A stretch of DNA of 64,000 bases from NCBI RefSeq assembly GCF_000967965.1, contig NZ_LACC01000007.1:1-64000 (forward strand). Direction: 5' to 3'. The notes under the pieces are model-generated. The model saw only the letters and a list, made by a program, of their open reading frames with translations, was not told where the DNA came from and made no database searches. Position numbers and translations under genes: made by a program. This stretch comes from Pseudomonas fluorescens (lineage in GTDB: Bacteria > Pseudomonadota > Gammaproteobacteria > Pseudomonadales > Pseudomonadaceae). Below are positions 9,621 to 18,637 of this stretch, piece after piece (position 1 is the stretch's first letter; every line of letters begins with the position of its first letter).

Positions 9621-10846
9621 TATTTCGGCTACTGCTTCGCGGCGGGGCATTGGGCGCGAAGTTTTTGCTGGTGCTGGCGATCACCCATTTCCTCGGTTAT
9701 GAGGCGTTGGGTTTTTACGGCGTGGTGGTCGCTGCCTCGTTGATTGCGTCGAAGTTCTACAGCGTCGGCTTCAGTTCCGAAATCAATCGGCTGATCAGCG
9801 TCGGTGGCAGTTCGCGACGGGTCGTCGACAGGGTCCTGCTGCTGTACCTGGCCGTAGGGCTGTTGTTGTCGGTGGTGACGGTGTTGGTTTATTCGCTGTT
9901 CCAGGCAGTCGAGGCGACGACCGCGCTGATCCTCTGCGTGACGCTGGTTTTGCTCACCGAGCACCTGTCCTTCGAGATCAACTCCTTCGTGTTTTCCGCG
10001 CAGAAAGCCACGGCCGGTGCGTTGTTGTTTTTCATCAAGACCGGCCTCTGGGCGCTGTTGGCGGTGGGCGGGATGATGCTCGGCTGGGTGTCCGGGATCG
10101 CCAGTGTGCTGTGGTTGTGGGTTGCGGCCAACGTGCTGGTGATCGTCGCCGGTTACCTGATAGTGGTGAACGTGCACAAAGGCCGGGTGAGCGGGACACT
10201 GGCCACGGCAACCGTGTGGAAGGCCGGGTTGCCGTTCTATCTGGGCACAGGGTTAATCGCGTTGAGTCAGTACGCCGAGCGCTTTCTGATCGTCGATCTG
10301 GAACCCTACGCCAGTCTCGGTAAATACGTGTACGCCTGGTCGGCGGCCAACACCTTGCAAGCGCTGTCCTATGCGGTGGTGGCGGTGGTCGGCATTCCGG
10401 TGCTCGCCAAACGTTTTCAGGCGGATCAACAGCCGTTCACGGTCCGGCAATTGTTCGTGAACAAATGGGTCATGCGCTCGCTGGTGGTGTCCGCCGCGGT
10501 GGCGGTGCTGATTTATCTGTTCTTCAATGTCGTGCTCGATTACGTCGCCACGAGTGTTCCGCGTCCGGACAACGCGATCCTTGGCGTGCTGATTTTTTCC
10601 TTCGCGTTGCGCGCGATCGGCGACATCGTCTGGGGTGGTTTGATTGCCTCGAAGAACAGCCGGGTGTCACTGGCCAGTGCGGCGATCTGCTTGCTGGTTT
10701 CGGTGCCGGTCAGCTACCTGCTGATCAAGCACTATTCGATCTACGGCGCTGCCTGGGGCAACGCATTTGCGATCATCGTGCAGCTCGGCGTGATTGCCGT
10801 GTTGACCCGTGTGACCCGGCCGAAAGGGGCTTTGGCATGGGGTTGA
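9617..10846 (+). CDS. wzx: Wzx-like polysaccharide flippase
   Basis: 409 aa and almost entirely hydrophobic, with about 12 predicted membrane helices. It belongs to the oligosaccharidyl-lipid flippase (MOP) type and would move the undecaprenyl-diphosphate-linked repeat unit across the inner membrane. The assignment rests on topology, size and position between repeat-unit synthesis genes and a polymerase candidate rather than on strict motifs. It overlaps the genes on both sides (4 bases before, 10 bases after). Confidence 0.75.
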   Translation: MIFRLLLRGGALGAKFLLVLAITHFLGYEALGFYGVVVAASLIASKFYSVGFSSEINRLISVGGSSRRVVDRVLLLYLAVGLLLSVVTVLVYSLFQAVEATTALILCVTLVLLTEHLSFEINSFVFSAQKATAGALLFFIKTGLWALLAVGGMMLGWVSGIASVLWLWVAANVLVIVAGYLIVVNVHKGRVSGTLATATVWKAGLPFYLGTGLIALSQYAERFLIVDLEPYASLGKYVYAWSAANTLQALSYAVVAVVGIPVLAKRFQADQQPFTVRQLFVNKWVMRSLVVSAAVAVLIYLFFNVVLDYVATSVPRPDNAILGVLIFSFALRAIGDIVWGGLIASKNSRVSLASAAICLLVSVPVSYLLIKHYSIYGAAWGNAFAIIVQLGVIAVLTRVTRPKGALAWG

Positions 10847-11940
10847 AGCTGCCACTGATCGAGTTTCGCGGCAGAAAGCTCGACTCCTCGATTTCGTTCC
10901 TGATCCTGTTCACCGGGTTGTTTCTGTCGGTTGCCATGCCGCTGTTGATCCCCCGCGATCCAGGTCCGGATGCCATGACCCTGTGGTCGTCCTACGCGCG
11001 TGCCGACAACTGCAATTTCTGGAACCCGTTCTCGCCGGATCGCTCTTCCTATGAGTGTTCCGCGTTTCTGCTGCGGCCCACCGGGATCAATCTGACCAAT
11101 GCCTGGGCCTACGGCATGTTCTGCAATTTTTTCCTCACGGCGATTCCGGTGGTGGTCTTCCGGCGCATGCCGCTGGCGATTTTCGGCACGCTGTGTCTGT
11201 GGGGCATCGTTCGCTCGTTTTTCCTTGAAAACCTGACCAAGGAAATCATTGTGTCGGTGGCGGTGTTGAGCATTTTGCTCAGCTCGTTGACGCGCAAATA
11301 TCGCGGCGGATTTTTCCTCTCGGCGGTGATCTACGGCGTGCTGATCCGGCCCTACTGGATTCTGTTTTCACTGTCCTGGGTCGGCGTCTGCGTGATGAAG
11401 AAGTACGTCTCGCGCTTCACCTTCTTCCTGATGCTGTTCCTGTTCTACCTGGCGGTCGCCATGGCGATCCAGGTGGCGCTCGGGTTTCCGGTGTCGTCGA
11501 TTCGCGCCAGTAACAACGAACTGCGCACGGCGGGCGAGGAGGGTTCCAAGTCGTTGATCGTCTCGTGGCTCAGCGGCAGCGACTTTGTCTCGCAGGCGCT
11601 TGACTCGATGATCATCTTCTTCCGGTTGTCGTTCCCGGTGGAGCTGATTTTGCTGTCGGGGCCGGGGCAGGTGATCTTCGTGGCGTTGATGATCATGACC
11701 GCGTTGCTGCTGTTCAAAGTCATCACCTCGACCGATTACAAAGGCGCGCCGATCCAGACCAAACCCAAGGAACTAATCGCGATTCCGCTGGCGTTCCTGC
11801 TGGTTCAAGGCCTGTTCGAGCCGGACTTCGGCTCCTTCGCCCGGCACTTCTCGATGGTGGTGCCGGTGTTGTTCGTGGGCCTGGGATTGATGCTGCGGGC
11901 GAACAAGCCAGTGCAGGTTGAATCAAGAATTCTGAATTGA
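10837..11940 (+). CDS. Candidate Wzy-type polysaccharide polymerase (multi-pass membrane protein)
   Basis: 367 aa. There are about ten hydrophobic segments, with periplasmic-type loops containing Arg/Tyr-rich stretches. Wzy proteins have little sequence conservation. The call rests on topology, size, position between Wzx and the acyltransferase, and the absence of any other polymerase candidate in the locus. The start is the ATG at 10837, which overlaps the end of the flippase gene; a longer open frame begins upstream but only because it runs through the flippase gene out of frame. Confidence 0.55.
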   Translation: MGLKLPLIEFRGRKLDSSISFLILFTGLFLSVAMPLLIPRDPGPDAMTLWSSYARADNCNFWNPFSPDRSSYECSAFLLRPTGINLTNAWAYGMFCNFFLTAIPVVVFRRMPLAIFGTLCLWGIVRSFFLENLTKEIIVSVAVLSILLSSLTRKYRGGFFLSAVIYGVLIRPYWILFSLSWVGVCVMKKYVSRFTFFLMLFLFYLAVAMAIQVALGFPVSSIRASNNELRTAGEEGSKSLIVSWLSGSDFVSQALDSMIIFFRLSFPVELILLSGPGQVIFVALMIMTALLLFKVITSTDYKGAPIQTKPKELIAIPLAFLLVQGLFEPDFGSFARHFSMVVPVLFVGLGLMLRANKPVQVESRILN

Positions 11941-11952
11941 GGCAGGTGCTTT

Positions 11953-12990
11953 ATGTCGAGCAAGAAAAAGTCCCTGGAGATCGAAACCCTGCGTGGCCTG
12001 GCGTGCCTGCTGCTGGTGCTCTATCACGTCATCGGCCCGTTGGGCGGTGGTTTGAAAATAGACCTGGGCTCGCCGTTCCGGGTGATTGCCGATTCGATGG
12101 TGTATGTGCGCATGCCGCTGTTCACCTTCATTTCCGGCTACATCTACTCCATCTACAAAATCCGCGGGAATGACTTTTCGGCGTTCTTCAGCGGCAAGGT
12201 GCGACGCTTGATCGTGCCGCTGTTTTGCGTGGGCGTGCCGTTCTCGGTATTGCAGGCGGTGGGCCCGGGGGTGAACAAGGACGTCGGTGTGATCGACGCG
12301 TTGTTGGCGTTCTGGGTGCCGGTCAACCACTTCTGGTTCCTGCAGGCGGTGTTCATCATTTTCATGTTTGTCGGCCTGCTGGAGTGGCGTGGTTTGCTGC
12401 GTTCGGCGACGCGTTTGTACCTGCTGTTCGCGTTTGCGGCAGGGGTGTTTCTGCTGCCGCCGTTCAAGCTTGATGCGTTTGGCATCAACGGTGCGATCTA
12501 CCTGCTACCGTTTTTCGTGGCGGGGATGATTGGCCAGGAAAATGTCGATGCGTTTAAGCAACGGTTCAAGGTGATCGGGCCGTTGGTGTTTGTGTTGATC
12601 TCGCTGACGCTGCTGTACGTGGCGGCGATTGATCGCGACTTGATCGTCGACCGCCGCAGCTTGATCGGTTTGACCGTGGGTTGCGTGTCCTGCATTGCGT
12701 TGCTGTCCAGTGACATGCGCTCGAAGTGGCTGACCTGGCTCGGCGGGTATTCCTATGGGATCTTCCTGTTCCATGTGTTGTTTGCCGCCACTTCGCGGTT
12801 TGTCCTGGGGCGTTTGGGCGTGAAGGACGAAAGCCTTCTGGTGCTCGGTGGCTTGGCGTGTGGCTTGCTCGGGCCGGTGGTTCTATCGATGGTTTTCAGT
12901 CGATTCAACTTCACCTCCGTGCTGTTCCTGGGTGAGCGCGCGGCGGCTAAAAAACCGCCGGCAAACGTCGCCCCGGTGCCCCAGACTTGA
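11953..12990 (+). CDS. Acyltransferase family 3 (OafA/WcaH-like) membrane protein
   Basis: 345 aa. The N-terminus LEIETLRGLACLLLVLYHV has the Arg and His of the acyltransferase-3 family (R-G-x-A, Y-H-V), followed by about ten membrane helices. These enzymes O-acetylate or succinylate sugars using acyl donors from the cytoplasm. In this operon it probably decorates the exopolysaccharide repeat unit. An SGNH hydrolase follows 27 bases later; acyltransferase-3 and SGNH domains often act as a pair or as a fusion. Confidence 0.82.
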   Translation: MSSKKKSLEIETLRGLACLLLVLYHVIGPLGGGLKIDLGSPFRVIADSMVYVRMPLFTFISGYIYSIYKIRGNDFSAFFSGKVRRLIVPLFCVGVPFSVLQAVGPGVNKDVGVIDALLAFWVPVNHFWFLQAVFIIFMFVGLLEWRGLLRSATRLYLLFAFAAGVFLLPPFKLDAFGINGAIYLLPFFVAGMIGQENVDAFKQRFKVIGPLVFVLISLTLLYVAAIDRDLIVDRRSLIGLTVGCVSCIALLSSDMRSKWLTWLGGYSYGIFLFHVLFAATSRFVLGRLGVKDESLLVLGGLACGLLGPVVLSMVFSRFNFTSVLFLGERAAAKKPPANVAPVPQT

Positions 12991-13017
12991 GGTTTGTCCG
13001 AGTGAAGGAATCGATGC

Positions 13018-14184
13018 ATGTTGGCAGTTGATGACGTCCAGCCTGTTGCGGCGTCAGTGGTCGAAGTTGGTGACGCTCGTGAACGGTTTGGCCAGTGGCG
13101 CGAAGGGAAGGGTGGGAAGGTCCTGTCCATCTCGGTGATCGGCGACAGCTACAGCGCCGGGCAGGATTTCTATCTGAACAAACTGGTGCAGCGGCTGGCC
13201 GGGGAGGCGGGTTTCGCCGGCCCCGGCTATGTCGGCTTCAATCATGGCGCGGCGCTTGGCGGTACCCACTTCAAATACACCCGCAGCAGTGAAAAGTACT
13301 TCGGTGGTGACTGGCAGGTGTCCGCCCTCGGCGAGGCCAGCCCCGACAGTCGCACCCTTACCGGTCGACCTGGTGCCTGGTTGCAGATCGATGCCAACCC
13401 GACAGCGTCCATCAACACGGCTGTCACCCAAGCGAAATTGCTGTACCTGGGAGACGGAGAATCCAGTGAGGTGCGCTACCGCTGGGCTCCGTCGCAAACC
13501 TGGCAACCATTGACGCTCGCAGGCTCCGGAGTACAGGAACTGCCACTGTCCGGCACCTCGGCAGCGAAAGACTGGGCGTTCCGGCTGGAAGTGGTGAAAG
13601 GCGCGCCAACGCTCTTCGGTCTGTTGATGAGCAACGATCAGGGCGGCGTGCGGGTGTCCAAGCTGGCAGCGTCCGGTGCGGCGTCCGCTGACTTCTACCA
13701 CCGCGATATCCGTTGGCAGGCGCAGTGGAAGGCGGTGGTGTCGAAGATTCCCGCCGACATCTACCTGATCATGCTGGGTGGCAACGATCAGGGTTTTGGC
13801 GTGAAGCCCGAGCAGTACCTGAAGAATATTCAGGGTTTGGTGGGGATGGTCCGCGAGATTCAACCAGCCGCGAGCATCAACCTGATCCTGCGTCAGGACA
13901 CGACGCGTTCCAGTGCTTACCCGATGTCAGCCTATGCGCAAGTCCTGGAGCCCTGGGCACGCAAGGAACATCTGGGTTACGCCAATCTGCAGTGTGCGTT
14001 TGGCACCGATTTCAAGCGCTACGCCGCCACCATGATCGGCCCGGACAAGATTCATCCGGTTCCGGCCACGGGTGGGCAAGTGATCGCTGATTACTTCTAT
14101 CGTCTTCTTGTCGGTGGCAACACCGGGGTATCAGCACAGGACACCTGTAGGAGCGAGCTTGCTCGCGATGGTCGTCAACGATAA
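13018..14184 (+). CDS. SGNH/GDSL hydrolase-family protein
   Basis: 388 aa. SGNH blocks are visible: ISVIGDSYSAG (block I, nucleophile Ser), LGGNDQG (block III, Asn) and DKIHP (block V, Asp and His). Between blocks I and III lies a beta-rich insertion of about 130 residues, as in carbohydrate esterases and acetyl-handling proteins of EPS loci. The likely role is adding or removing acetyl groups together with the preceding acyltransferase. No signal peptide is seen at the N-terminus, and an in-frame TGA just upstream prevents a longer start. The last twelve residues (from CRSELARD) are encoded by a REP sequence, so the natural C-terminus was probably replaced when the repeat arrived. Confidence 0.75.
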   Translation: MLAVDDVQPVAASVVEVGDARERFGQWREGKGGKVLSISVIGDSYSAGQDFYLNKLVQRLAGEAGFAGPGYVGFNHGAALGGTHFKYTRSSEKYFGGDWQVSALGEASPDSRTLTGRPGAWLQIDANPTASINTAVTQAKLLYLGDGESSEVRYRWAPSQTWQPLTLAGSGVQELPLSGTSAAKDWAFRLEVVKGAPTLFGLLMSNDQGGVRVSKLAASGAASADFYHRDIRWQAQWKAVVSKIPADIYLIMLGGNDQGFGVKPEQYLKNIQGLVGMVREIQPAASINLILRQDTTRSSAYPMSAYAQVLEPWARKEHLGYANLQCAFGTDFKRYAATMIGPDKIHPVPATGGQVIADYFYRLLVGGNTGVSAQDTCRSELARDGRQR

Positions 14185-14246
14185 CGCGCGAATCCTGAAG
14201 AATTGCGGTGTCATTGAGTTTTTCGCGAGCAAGCTCGCTCCTACAG
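14145..14246. repeat. REPIN (GTAGGAGCGAGC class) overlapping two gene ends
   Basis: CTGTAGGAGCGAGCTTGCTC at the left is repeated in inverted orientation at the right (GAGCAAGCTCGCTCCTACAG). It lies between convergent genes. It encodes the last residues of the SGNH hydrolase on the plus strand and provides the TAG stop of the small minus-strand gene. Confidence 0.88.
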
Positions 14247-14657
14247 GGCAGCCGATTCGAAGTGCTCCAGATGAGCGAGCAGCTCTGCTGTCTTGAGCGG
14301 CATCAGTTGCGTAGCACAACGGGTCTCCACGTTGATGATGATGGCCGGGTCGTTGCAGCAAATGCGCACTCGGAACCGCCAGTCGCTGAAAATCACTTTC
14401 AGTCCATCGCGGTCATCGATTTCCAGCGCCTGCCCGCGGTAAAGCCTTTTCAGGTGAGCGAGGAGGGGATAGGGGTCGAGCATCGACCGGCGGATGTCTC
14501 CGGAAGACGGAAACATACCGATTCGTTCCACCAGCAGAGTGGGGCCGAGCCAGGACTCGTTGGCGCTCGGCAACCGCTGATGTCGCGATAACGAGGACAT
14601 CACCCCGAGGTTGCCCACCTCCATTTCAATGTATGCCGAGAGTTTTTCAATGTTCAT
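14241..14657 (-). CDS. Free-standing phosphomannomutase C-terminal domain (CpsG/ManB-like fragment)
   Basis: 138 aa. From about residue 41 the sequence follows the C-terminal domain of CpsG/ManB-type phosphomannomutases: FPSSGD (49-54) corresponds to FPASGE, and GQALEIDDRDGLKVIF, SDWRFRVR (91-98) and INVETR (108-113) follow in the same order. In full-length enzymes (about 455 aa) the RTSNTEP loop of this domain binds the substrate phosphate; here it reads RICCNDP, so binding is doubtful. The three catalytic domains are absent. It follows galU by 48 bases on the same strand and may be cotranscribed. It could be a relic of a lost manB or a small protein with a new role. Its stop codon lies inside a REP. 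Confidence 0.65.
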   Translation of the reverse strand: MNIEKLSAYIEMEVGNLGVMSSLSRHQRLPSANESWLGPTLLVERIGMFPSSGDIRRSMLDPYPLLAHLKRLYRGQALEIDDRDGLKVIFSDWRFRVRICCNDPAIIINVETRCATQLMPLKTAELLAHLEHFESAAL

Positions 14658-14705
14658 GGTTGGCCTGCCTTGAATGAAGTGTGGGCGTGGGGTGCTGGAG
14701 CCGTC

Positions 14706-15539
14706 TTAGCGGCCCTTGAGGTACACGTTTTCGTAGCAGAAGTTGGTCGCCTGCAAGTATCCCTCGGCGTCGCCGCAATCGAAGCGCAAACCCTTGAACT
14801 TGTAGGCCAGCACACAGCCGTTCTGCGCCTGTTTCATCAGCGCGTCGGTGATCTGGATTTCGCCGCCTTTACCCGGTTCGGTGTCGGCGATCAGGTCGAA
14901 GATATCCGGCGTCAGAATGTAGCGGCCGATGATCGCCAGGTTCGACGGGGCGTCTTGCGGGGCCGGTTTTTCCACCATGTTGTTGACCCGGTAGATCCCG
15001 TCGGAGATCGGCTCGCCGGCAATCACGCCGTACTTGTGGGTCTGGTCGCGCGGTACTTCCTGGATGGCCACGATCGAGCAGCGGAATTTCTTGTAGAGCT
15101 GGATCATTTGCGTGAGGACGCCATCACCTTCCAGGTTCAGGCACAGGTCATCAGCCAGTACCACGGCGAAGGGTTCGTCGCCGATCAACGGACGGCCACT
15201 GAGAATCGCGTGGCCCAGGCCCTTCATTTCCACCTGACGGGTGTAGGAGAAGGTGCAGGTGTCGATGAGCTCGCGGGTTCCGGCCAGGAATTTCTCTTTC
15301 TCGGTGCCGCGAATCTGGTGCTCCAGTTCATAGCTGATGTCGAAGTGGTCTTCCAGCGCGCGCTTGCCCCGCCCGGTGACGATCGCCATGTGTTGCAGGC
15401 CGGCATCCCGTGCTTCTTCAACGGCGTATTCGATCAACGGCTTGTTGACGATCGGCAGCATTTCCTTGGGCATGGCTTTGGTCGCCGGCAAGAAACGAGT
15501 GCCATAGCCAGCAGCGGGGAACAAACATTTACGAATCAT
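14706..15539 (-). CDS. galU: UTP--glucose-1-phosphate uridylyltransferase
   Basis: 277 aa. The nucleotidyltransferase signature FPAAGYGTRFLPATKAMPKEM is at the N-terminus; KPLIEYAVEEA and the sugar-binding stretch with LADDLCLNLEG follow. It makes UDP-glucose from UTP and glucose-1-phosphate, feeding GalE and the exopolysaccharide glycosyltransferases. The start is the ATG at 15539 (MIRKCLFPAAG), the family N-terminus. It is divergent from galE across a 392-base AT-rich gap. Confidence 0.95.
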   Translation of the reverse strand: MIRKCLFPAAGYGTRFLPATKAMPKEMLPIVNKPLIEYAVEEARDAGLQHMAIVTGRGKRALEDHFDISYELEHQIRGTEKEKFLAGTRELIDTCTFSYTRQVEMKGLGHAILSGRPLIGDEPFAVVLADDLCLNLEGDGVLTQMIQLYKKFRCSIVAIQEVPRDQTHKYGVIAGEPISDGIYRVNNMVEKPAPQDAPSNLAIIGRYILTPDIFDLIADTEPGKGGEIQITDALMKQAQNGCVLAYKFKGLRFDCGDAEGYLQATNFCYENVYLKGR

Positions 15540-15931
15540 AAAAAAATATCCTGGACAGTCATGGAACACAGCCAACGGGTGCGCGCAATAACGAGTGATT
15601 GCAAGTTTCAATGATTATTGAAGGCTTACTTTAATACCTGAGTCTGGCCACTAGTGGCAAATAGCAATGTGCGGATAACACGACAATGTTATGAGATGTC
15701 GGGTTGATAGTTGTTAGTTATTTTTAGTCGGTATCTGTTGATAGTGGTGAGTGCGTCGGAATGCTAATAAGTATCCCGCAATACAGTTTGGCCTGAAAAA
15801 ATATTTATTGCCAGCCGTTGAACTAATTTTGTTTTGTGTTGTTGTCGCTCTTATTTGTGTGGTTCAGCACACACCTTTAACAAGAGGGGCTTGACACGCA
15901 ACTTCGCACTTTTCCCACTATGGACCGCGCT
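15540..15931. promoter_or_regulatory. AT-rich divergent promoter region between galU and galE
   Basis: 392 bases with no coding sequence, clearly richer in A and T than the flanking genes. They lie between the divergent starts of galU and galE and so must hold promoters in both directions. A TTGACA hexamer at 15891-15896 points toward galE, but the -10 box is not convincing. No repeats or known operators recognised. Confidence 0.45.
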
Positions 15932-16948
15932 ATGAAAATTCTGGTAACGGGTGGAGCTGGTTATATCGGTTCGCACACCACGCTCGCGCTGCTTGAGGCA
16001 GGCTATGAAGTTGTTGTGCTGGATAATCTTTGCAACAGCAGCGACGCGGCATTGCACGCGGTGGAAGCCATTTGCGGCAAGAGTGCGCTGATGATTCGCG
16101 GTGATGTGTGCGATCGGGCCTTGCTGGACCGGATTTTCCAGCAGCATGCCATCGATGCCGTCCTGCACTTTGCCGGTCTCAAGGCCGTTGGCGAGAGCGT
16201 GCGCAAGCCGCTTGAGTATTACGAGACCAACGTCAGCGGCAGCATCACCCTGTGTCAGGCGATGGCCGCTGCCGGGGTGTTTCGCCTGGTGTTCAGTTCG
16301 TCGGCCACGGTATACGGTGAGCCGGAGCAGATGCCGATCCGTGAGGATTTCCCCACGGGCAGCCCCACCAATCCCTACGGCCAATCCAAGCTGATCGTCG
16401 AAAATGTGCTGCGCGACCTGGCCCTGGCCGAGCCGCGCTGGAGCATCGCGCTGTTGCGTTACTTCAACCCGATCGGCGCGCATGACAGCGGTCATCTGGG
16501 CGAAGACCCGAGCGGCATTCCGAATAACCTGGTGCCCTACATCAGCCAAGTGGCGGTTGGCAGCCTGCAAGAGTTGTCGATCTTCGGCAACGATTACCCC
16601 ACGGTCGACGGTACCGGGGTACGCGACTACATCCACGTCGTGGACCTGGCGGACGGGCATCTCAAGGCCTTGCAATCCATCGCCGGGCGCACCGGCATTC
16701 ATACGTGGAACCTGGGCACGGGCGATGGCTACAGCGTGTTGCAAGTGCTGCGGGCGTTCGAGCAGGCGTGTGGTCAGCCGGTGCCCTATCGGATGATGCC
16801 GCGTCGCTCGGGTGATATCGCCGAGAGCTGGGCCGACCCTTCCAAGGCGGAGAAAGAGTTGGGCTGGAAGGCCACGCGCAACTTGCAGGACATGGTCACG
16901 GATACCTGGCGCTGGCAATCGAATCACCCCAAAGGCTACCTGGGATGA
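15932..16948 (+). CDS. galE: UDP-glucose 4-epimerase
   Basis: 338 aa, the standard length. The extended SDR has VTGGAGYIGSH at the N-terminus (NAD binding), SSSATVYG with the catalytic Ser, and NPYGQSK with the Tyr and Lys. It interconverts UDP-glucose and UDP-galactose and would supply UDP-galactose for polymer synthesis. ATG at 15932 gives the family N-terminus MKILVTGG; an ATG at 15920 would add four residues. It precedes the Yjb module by about 230 bases. Confidence 0.95.
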   Translation: MKILVTGGAGYIGSHTTLALLEAGYEVVVLDNLCNSSDAALHAVEAICGKSALMIRGDVCDRALLDRIFQQHAIDAVLHFAGLKAVGESVRKPLEYYETNVSGSITLCQAMAAAGVFRLVFSSSATVYGEPEQMPIREDFPTGSPTNPYGQSKLIVENVLRDLALAEPRWSIALLRYFNPIGAHDSGHLGEDPSGIPNNLVPYISQVAVGSLQELSIFGNDYPTVDGTGVRDYIHVVDLADGHLKALQSIAGRTGIHTWNLGTGDGYSVLQVLRAFEQACGQPVPYRMMPRRSGDIAESWADPSKAEKELGWKATRNLQDMVTDTWRWQSNHPKGYLG

Positions 16949-17180
16949 TGGCGTTTTAGCCTAATGTTATTTCCGGTCAGGTTGTTAGATATCGTCGGGA
17001 AAATACACTGGCTATGCCTTTTGCAAGTCCGTAGATATAAACCTGCCGTTCGACTTTTATCAGTTGGGTAAGACTGTGAAAGAACAACGGATCTTGTTCG
17101 CACTTTTCGCGGACTTGAACTCTACCACCTCTAACGAACTACCCGATTTCGATCAGGTTGAATGTTAGAAAGGAGTTGAT

Positions 17181-17417
17181 ATGAAGAAAGTGATGGCAAT
17201 TGCCCTGTTGACGATGTTGAGCAACTGGGCGTCCGCGGTAGAAGCGCCGCTTACAACTGCGACCAATGTGTTGGGTAACGTGGCGGCGACTCAAGCCACT
17301 GCAGCCAGTACTGCAATGGTCGCCAGTGCTGTAGCGGCGTCCAACAGTGGTGGAAGTGCAAACGGCGGTACGACGGGTACGACAGGTACCACGGGTACAA
17401 CCGGTACGCACAACTAA
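17181..17417 (+). CDS. yjbE: YjbE-like small secreted protein of an exopolysaccharide locus
   Basis: 78 aa, with a good AAGGAG ribosome binding site. A signal peptide (MKKVMAIALLTMLSNWASA) is followed by an Ala/Thr/Ser-rich segment and a C-terminus of repeated Gly-Thr-Thr. Length, composition and position before wza, yjbF, yjbG and yjbH match YjbE of E. coli. Its molecular role is unknown. The Thr/Gly tail is encoded by near-perfect 9-base repeats. Confidence 0.75.
   Translation: MKKVMAIALLTMLSNWASAVEAPLTTATNVLGNVAATQATAASTAMVASAVAASNSGGSANGGTTGTTGTTGTTGTHN
17367..17408 (+). repeat. Tandem 9-base repeat (Gly-Thr-Thr codons) in yjbE
   Basis: Four consecutive copies of GGTACNACN plus a partial fifth encode the Gly-Thr-Thr tail. 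The copies differ only at third codon positions. Such an array can change copy number in frame. Confidence 0.8.
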
Positions 17418-17507
17418 CTGAAACACCTGTTGGTGCAGTACAAGGTCGCCCGATGAAAATCGGGTGACTTTGTTTTTAGATTCGCCCTTGAATAGCGTAG
17501 TGCCATT

Positions 17508-18623
17508 ATGACTCGTAGTTTTTCTCTTTTAATGTTGGCAAGCATCGCTTTACAAGGTTGCATGTTTTCCCCCGGCCAATACCTGAGCACCAGTGATATC
17601 ACACGCCAGGGCGCCAGTGAGAGCAGCCGGGTCGAGCTCATTCCGATCACGCCCAAGCTCATCTCCATGAACAGGGCCACGCAAAAGCGTGAGTCCGTGC
17701 CGACGGAACTATTGGCGGCCCCGGCCGAGTACCGCATCGGCAGTAACGATGTCCTGTACATCACGGTCTGGGATCACCCGGAGCTGACCGCACCCTCCGG
17801 CGCGCAACAGCAGATTGATGCCAACGGTCGCCTGGTCCGTGCCGATGGCACGCTCTACTACCCGTTTATCAAAGAGGTCCAGGCGGCTGGTAAAACCGTC
17901 CAGCAACTGCGATCGGACATCGAAGAAAGGCTGTCGGCCTTCATCGCCGACCCGCAAGTGGATGTCGCCGTGTTGCGCTTTTCCAGTCAGAAAGTCGTGG
18001 TGACGGGCGCCGTTTCGAAGGCCGGTCCGCAAGCGATTTCCACCAACCCGCTCAGTGTGGTCGAGGCCCTCGGTTCTGCCGGTATCGATACGGCGAGTGC
18101 CGACTTGTCCGGCCTGTTGCTGACGCGAAACGGACGGGTCTACACGCTCAATCTCGACACGCTCAACCAGCCGGATTCCGAGTTGCAGAACGTCTACCTC
18201 AAGGGTGGCGATCAGTTGTATCTGCCGTACAACGACAAAAAGCGCATCTACGTCATGGGCGAGGTCAACCAGCCCCGCGCACTGAGCTTCAAGACCGCCA
18301 CCATGAACCTGTCCGATGTGCTGGGCTCGGTCGGCGGATTGAGTCAGACCACCTCCAACGGTAACGCCGTGTACGTGATCAGGGGTGTTGAAAACCTCGA
18401 TGTGGAACCGGCGAAGGTCTACCAACTGCAAGCCGAATCACCGACCGCGATGGCGCTGGCCACGCACTTTGAAGTACGTCCCCAGGACGTTGTCTACGTA
18501 GGTCCTGCCAACGTGACTCGCTGGAATCGCTTCATCAGCCAATTGGTGCCGTCGGCATCGATTGTCGGTACGGGCGCTTCCGCGGCGAAGAACATGAGTG
18601 AAGTCAGCAGCAACAGCAAATAA
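17508..18623 (+). CDS. wza: Outer-membrane polysaccharide export lipoprotein (Wza-type)
   Basis: 371 aa. A lipoprotein signal with lipobox LQGC (Cys at about residue 18) is followed by the Poly_export domain (about 75-170: YRIGSNDVLYITVWDHPEL) and SLBB-like beta-grasp repeats (KVVVTGAVSKAG and KRIYVMGEVNQPR). It forms the outer-membrane channel that works with Wzc. It is the second gene of the Yjb-type module, between yjbE and yjbF. Confidence 0.92.
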   Translation: MTRSFSLLMLASIALQGCMFSPGQYLSTSDITRQGASESSRVELIPITPKLISMNRATQKRESVPTELLAAPAEYRIGSNDVLYITVWDHPELTAPSGAQQQIDANGRLVRADGTLYYPFIKEVQAAGKTVQQLRSDIEERLSAFIADPQVDVAVLRFSSQKVVVTGAVSKAGPQAISTNPLSVVEALGSAGIDTASADLSGLLLTRNGRVYTLNLDTLNQPDSELQNVYLKGGDQLYLPYNDKKRIYVMGEVNQPRALSFKTATMNLSDVLGSVGGLSQTTSNGNAVYVIRGVENLDVEPAKVYQLQAESPTAMALATHFEVRPQDVVYVGPANVTRWNRFISQLVPSASIVGTGASAAKNMSEVSSNSK

Positions 18624-18637
18624 GGCCGGGTCCGATC

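Noticed and set aside
10465..10836. In-frame 5' extension of the Wzy candidate
   Set aside because: It lies wholly inside the flippase gene in another frame and is hydrophilic and low in complexity; the ATG at 10837 fits operon overlap.
15891..15915. Possible sigma-54 promoter before galE
   Set aside because: TGACACG resembles a -24 element, but the expected TTGC at -12 is not at the right distance.
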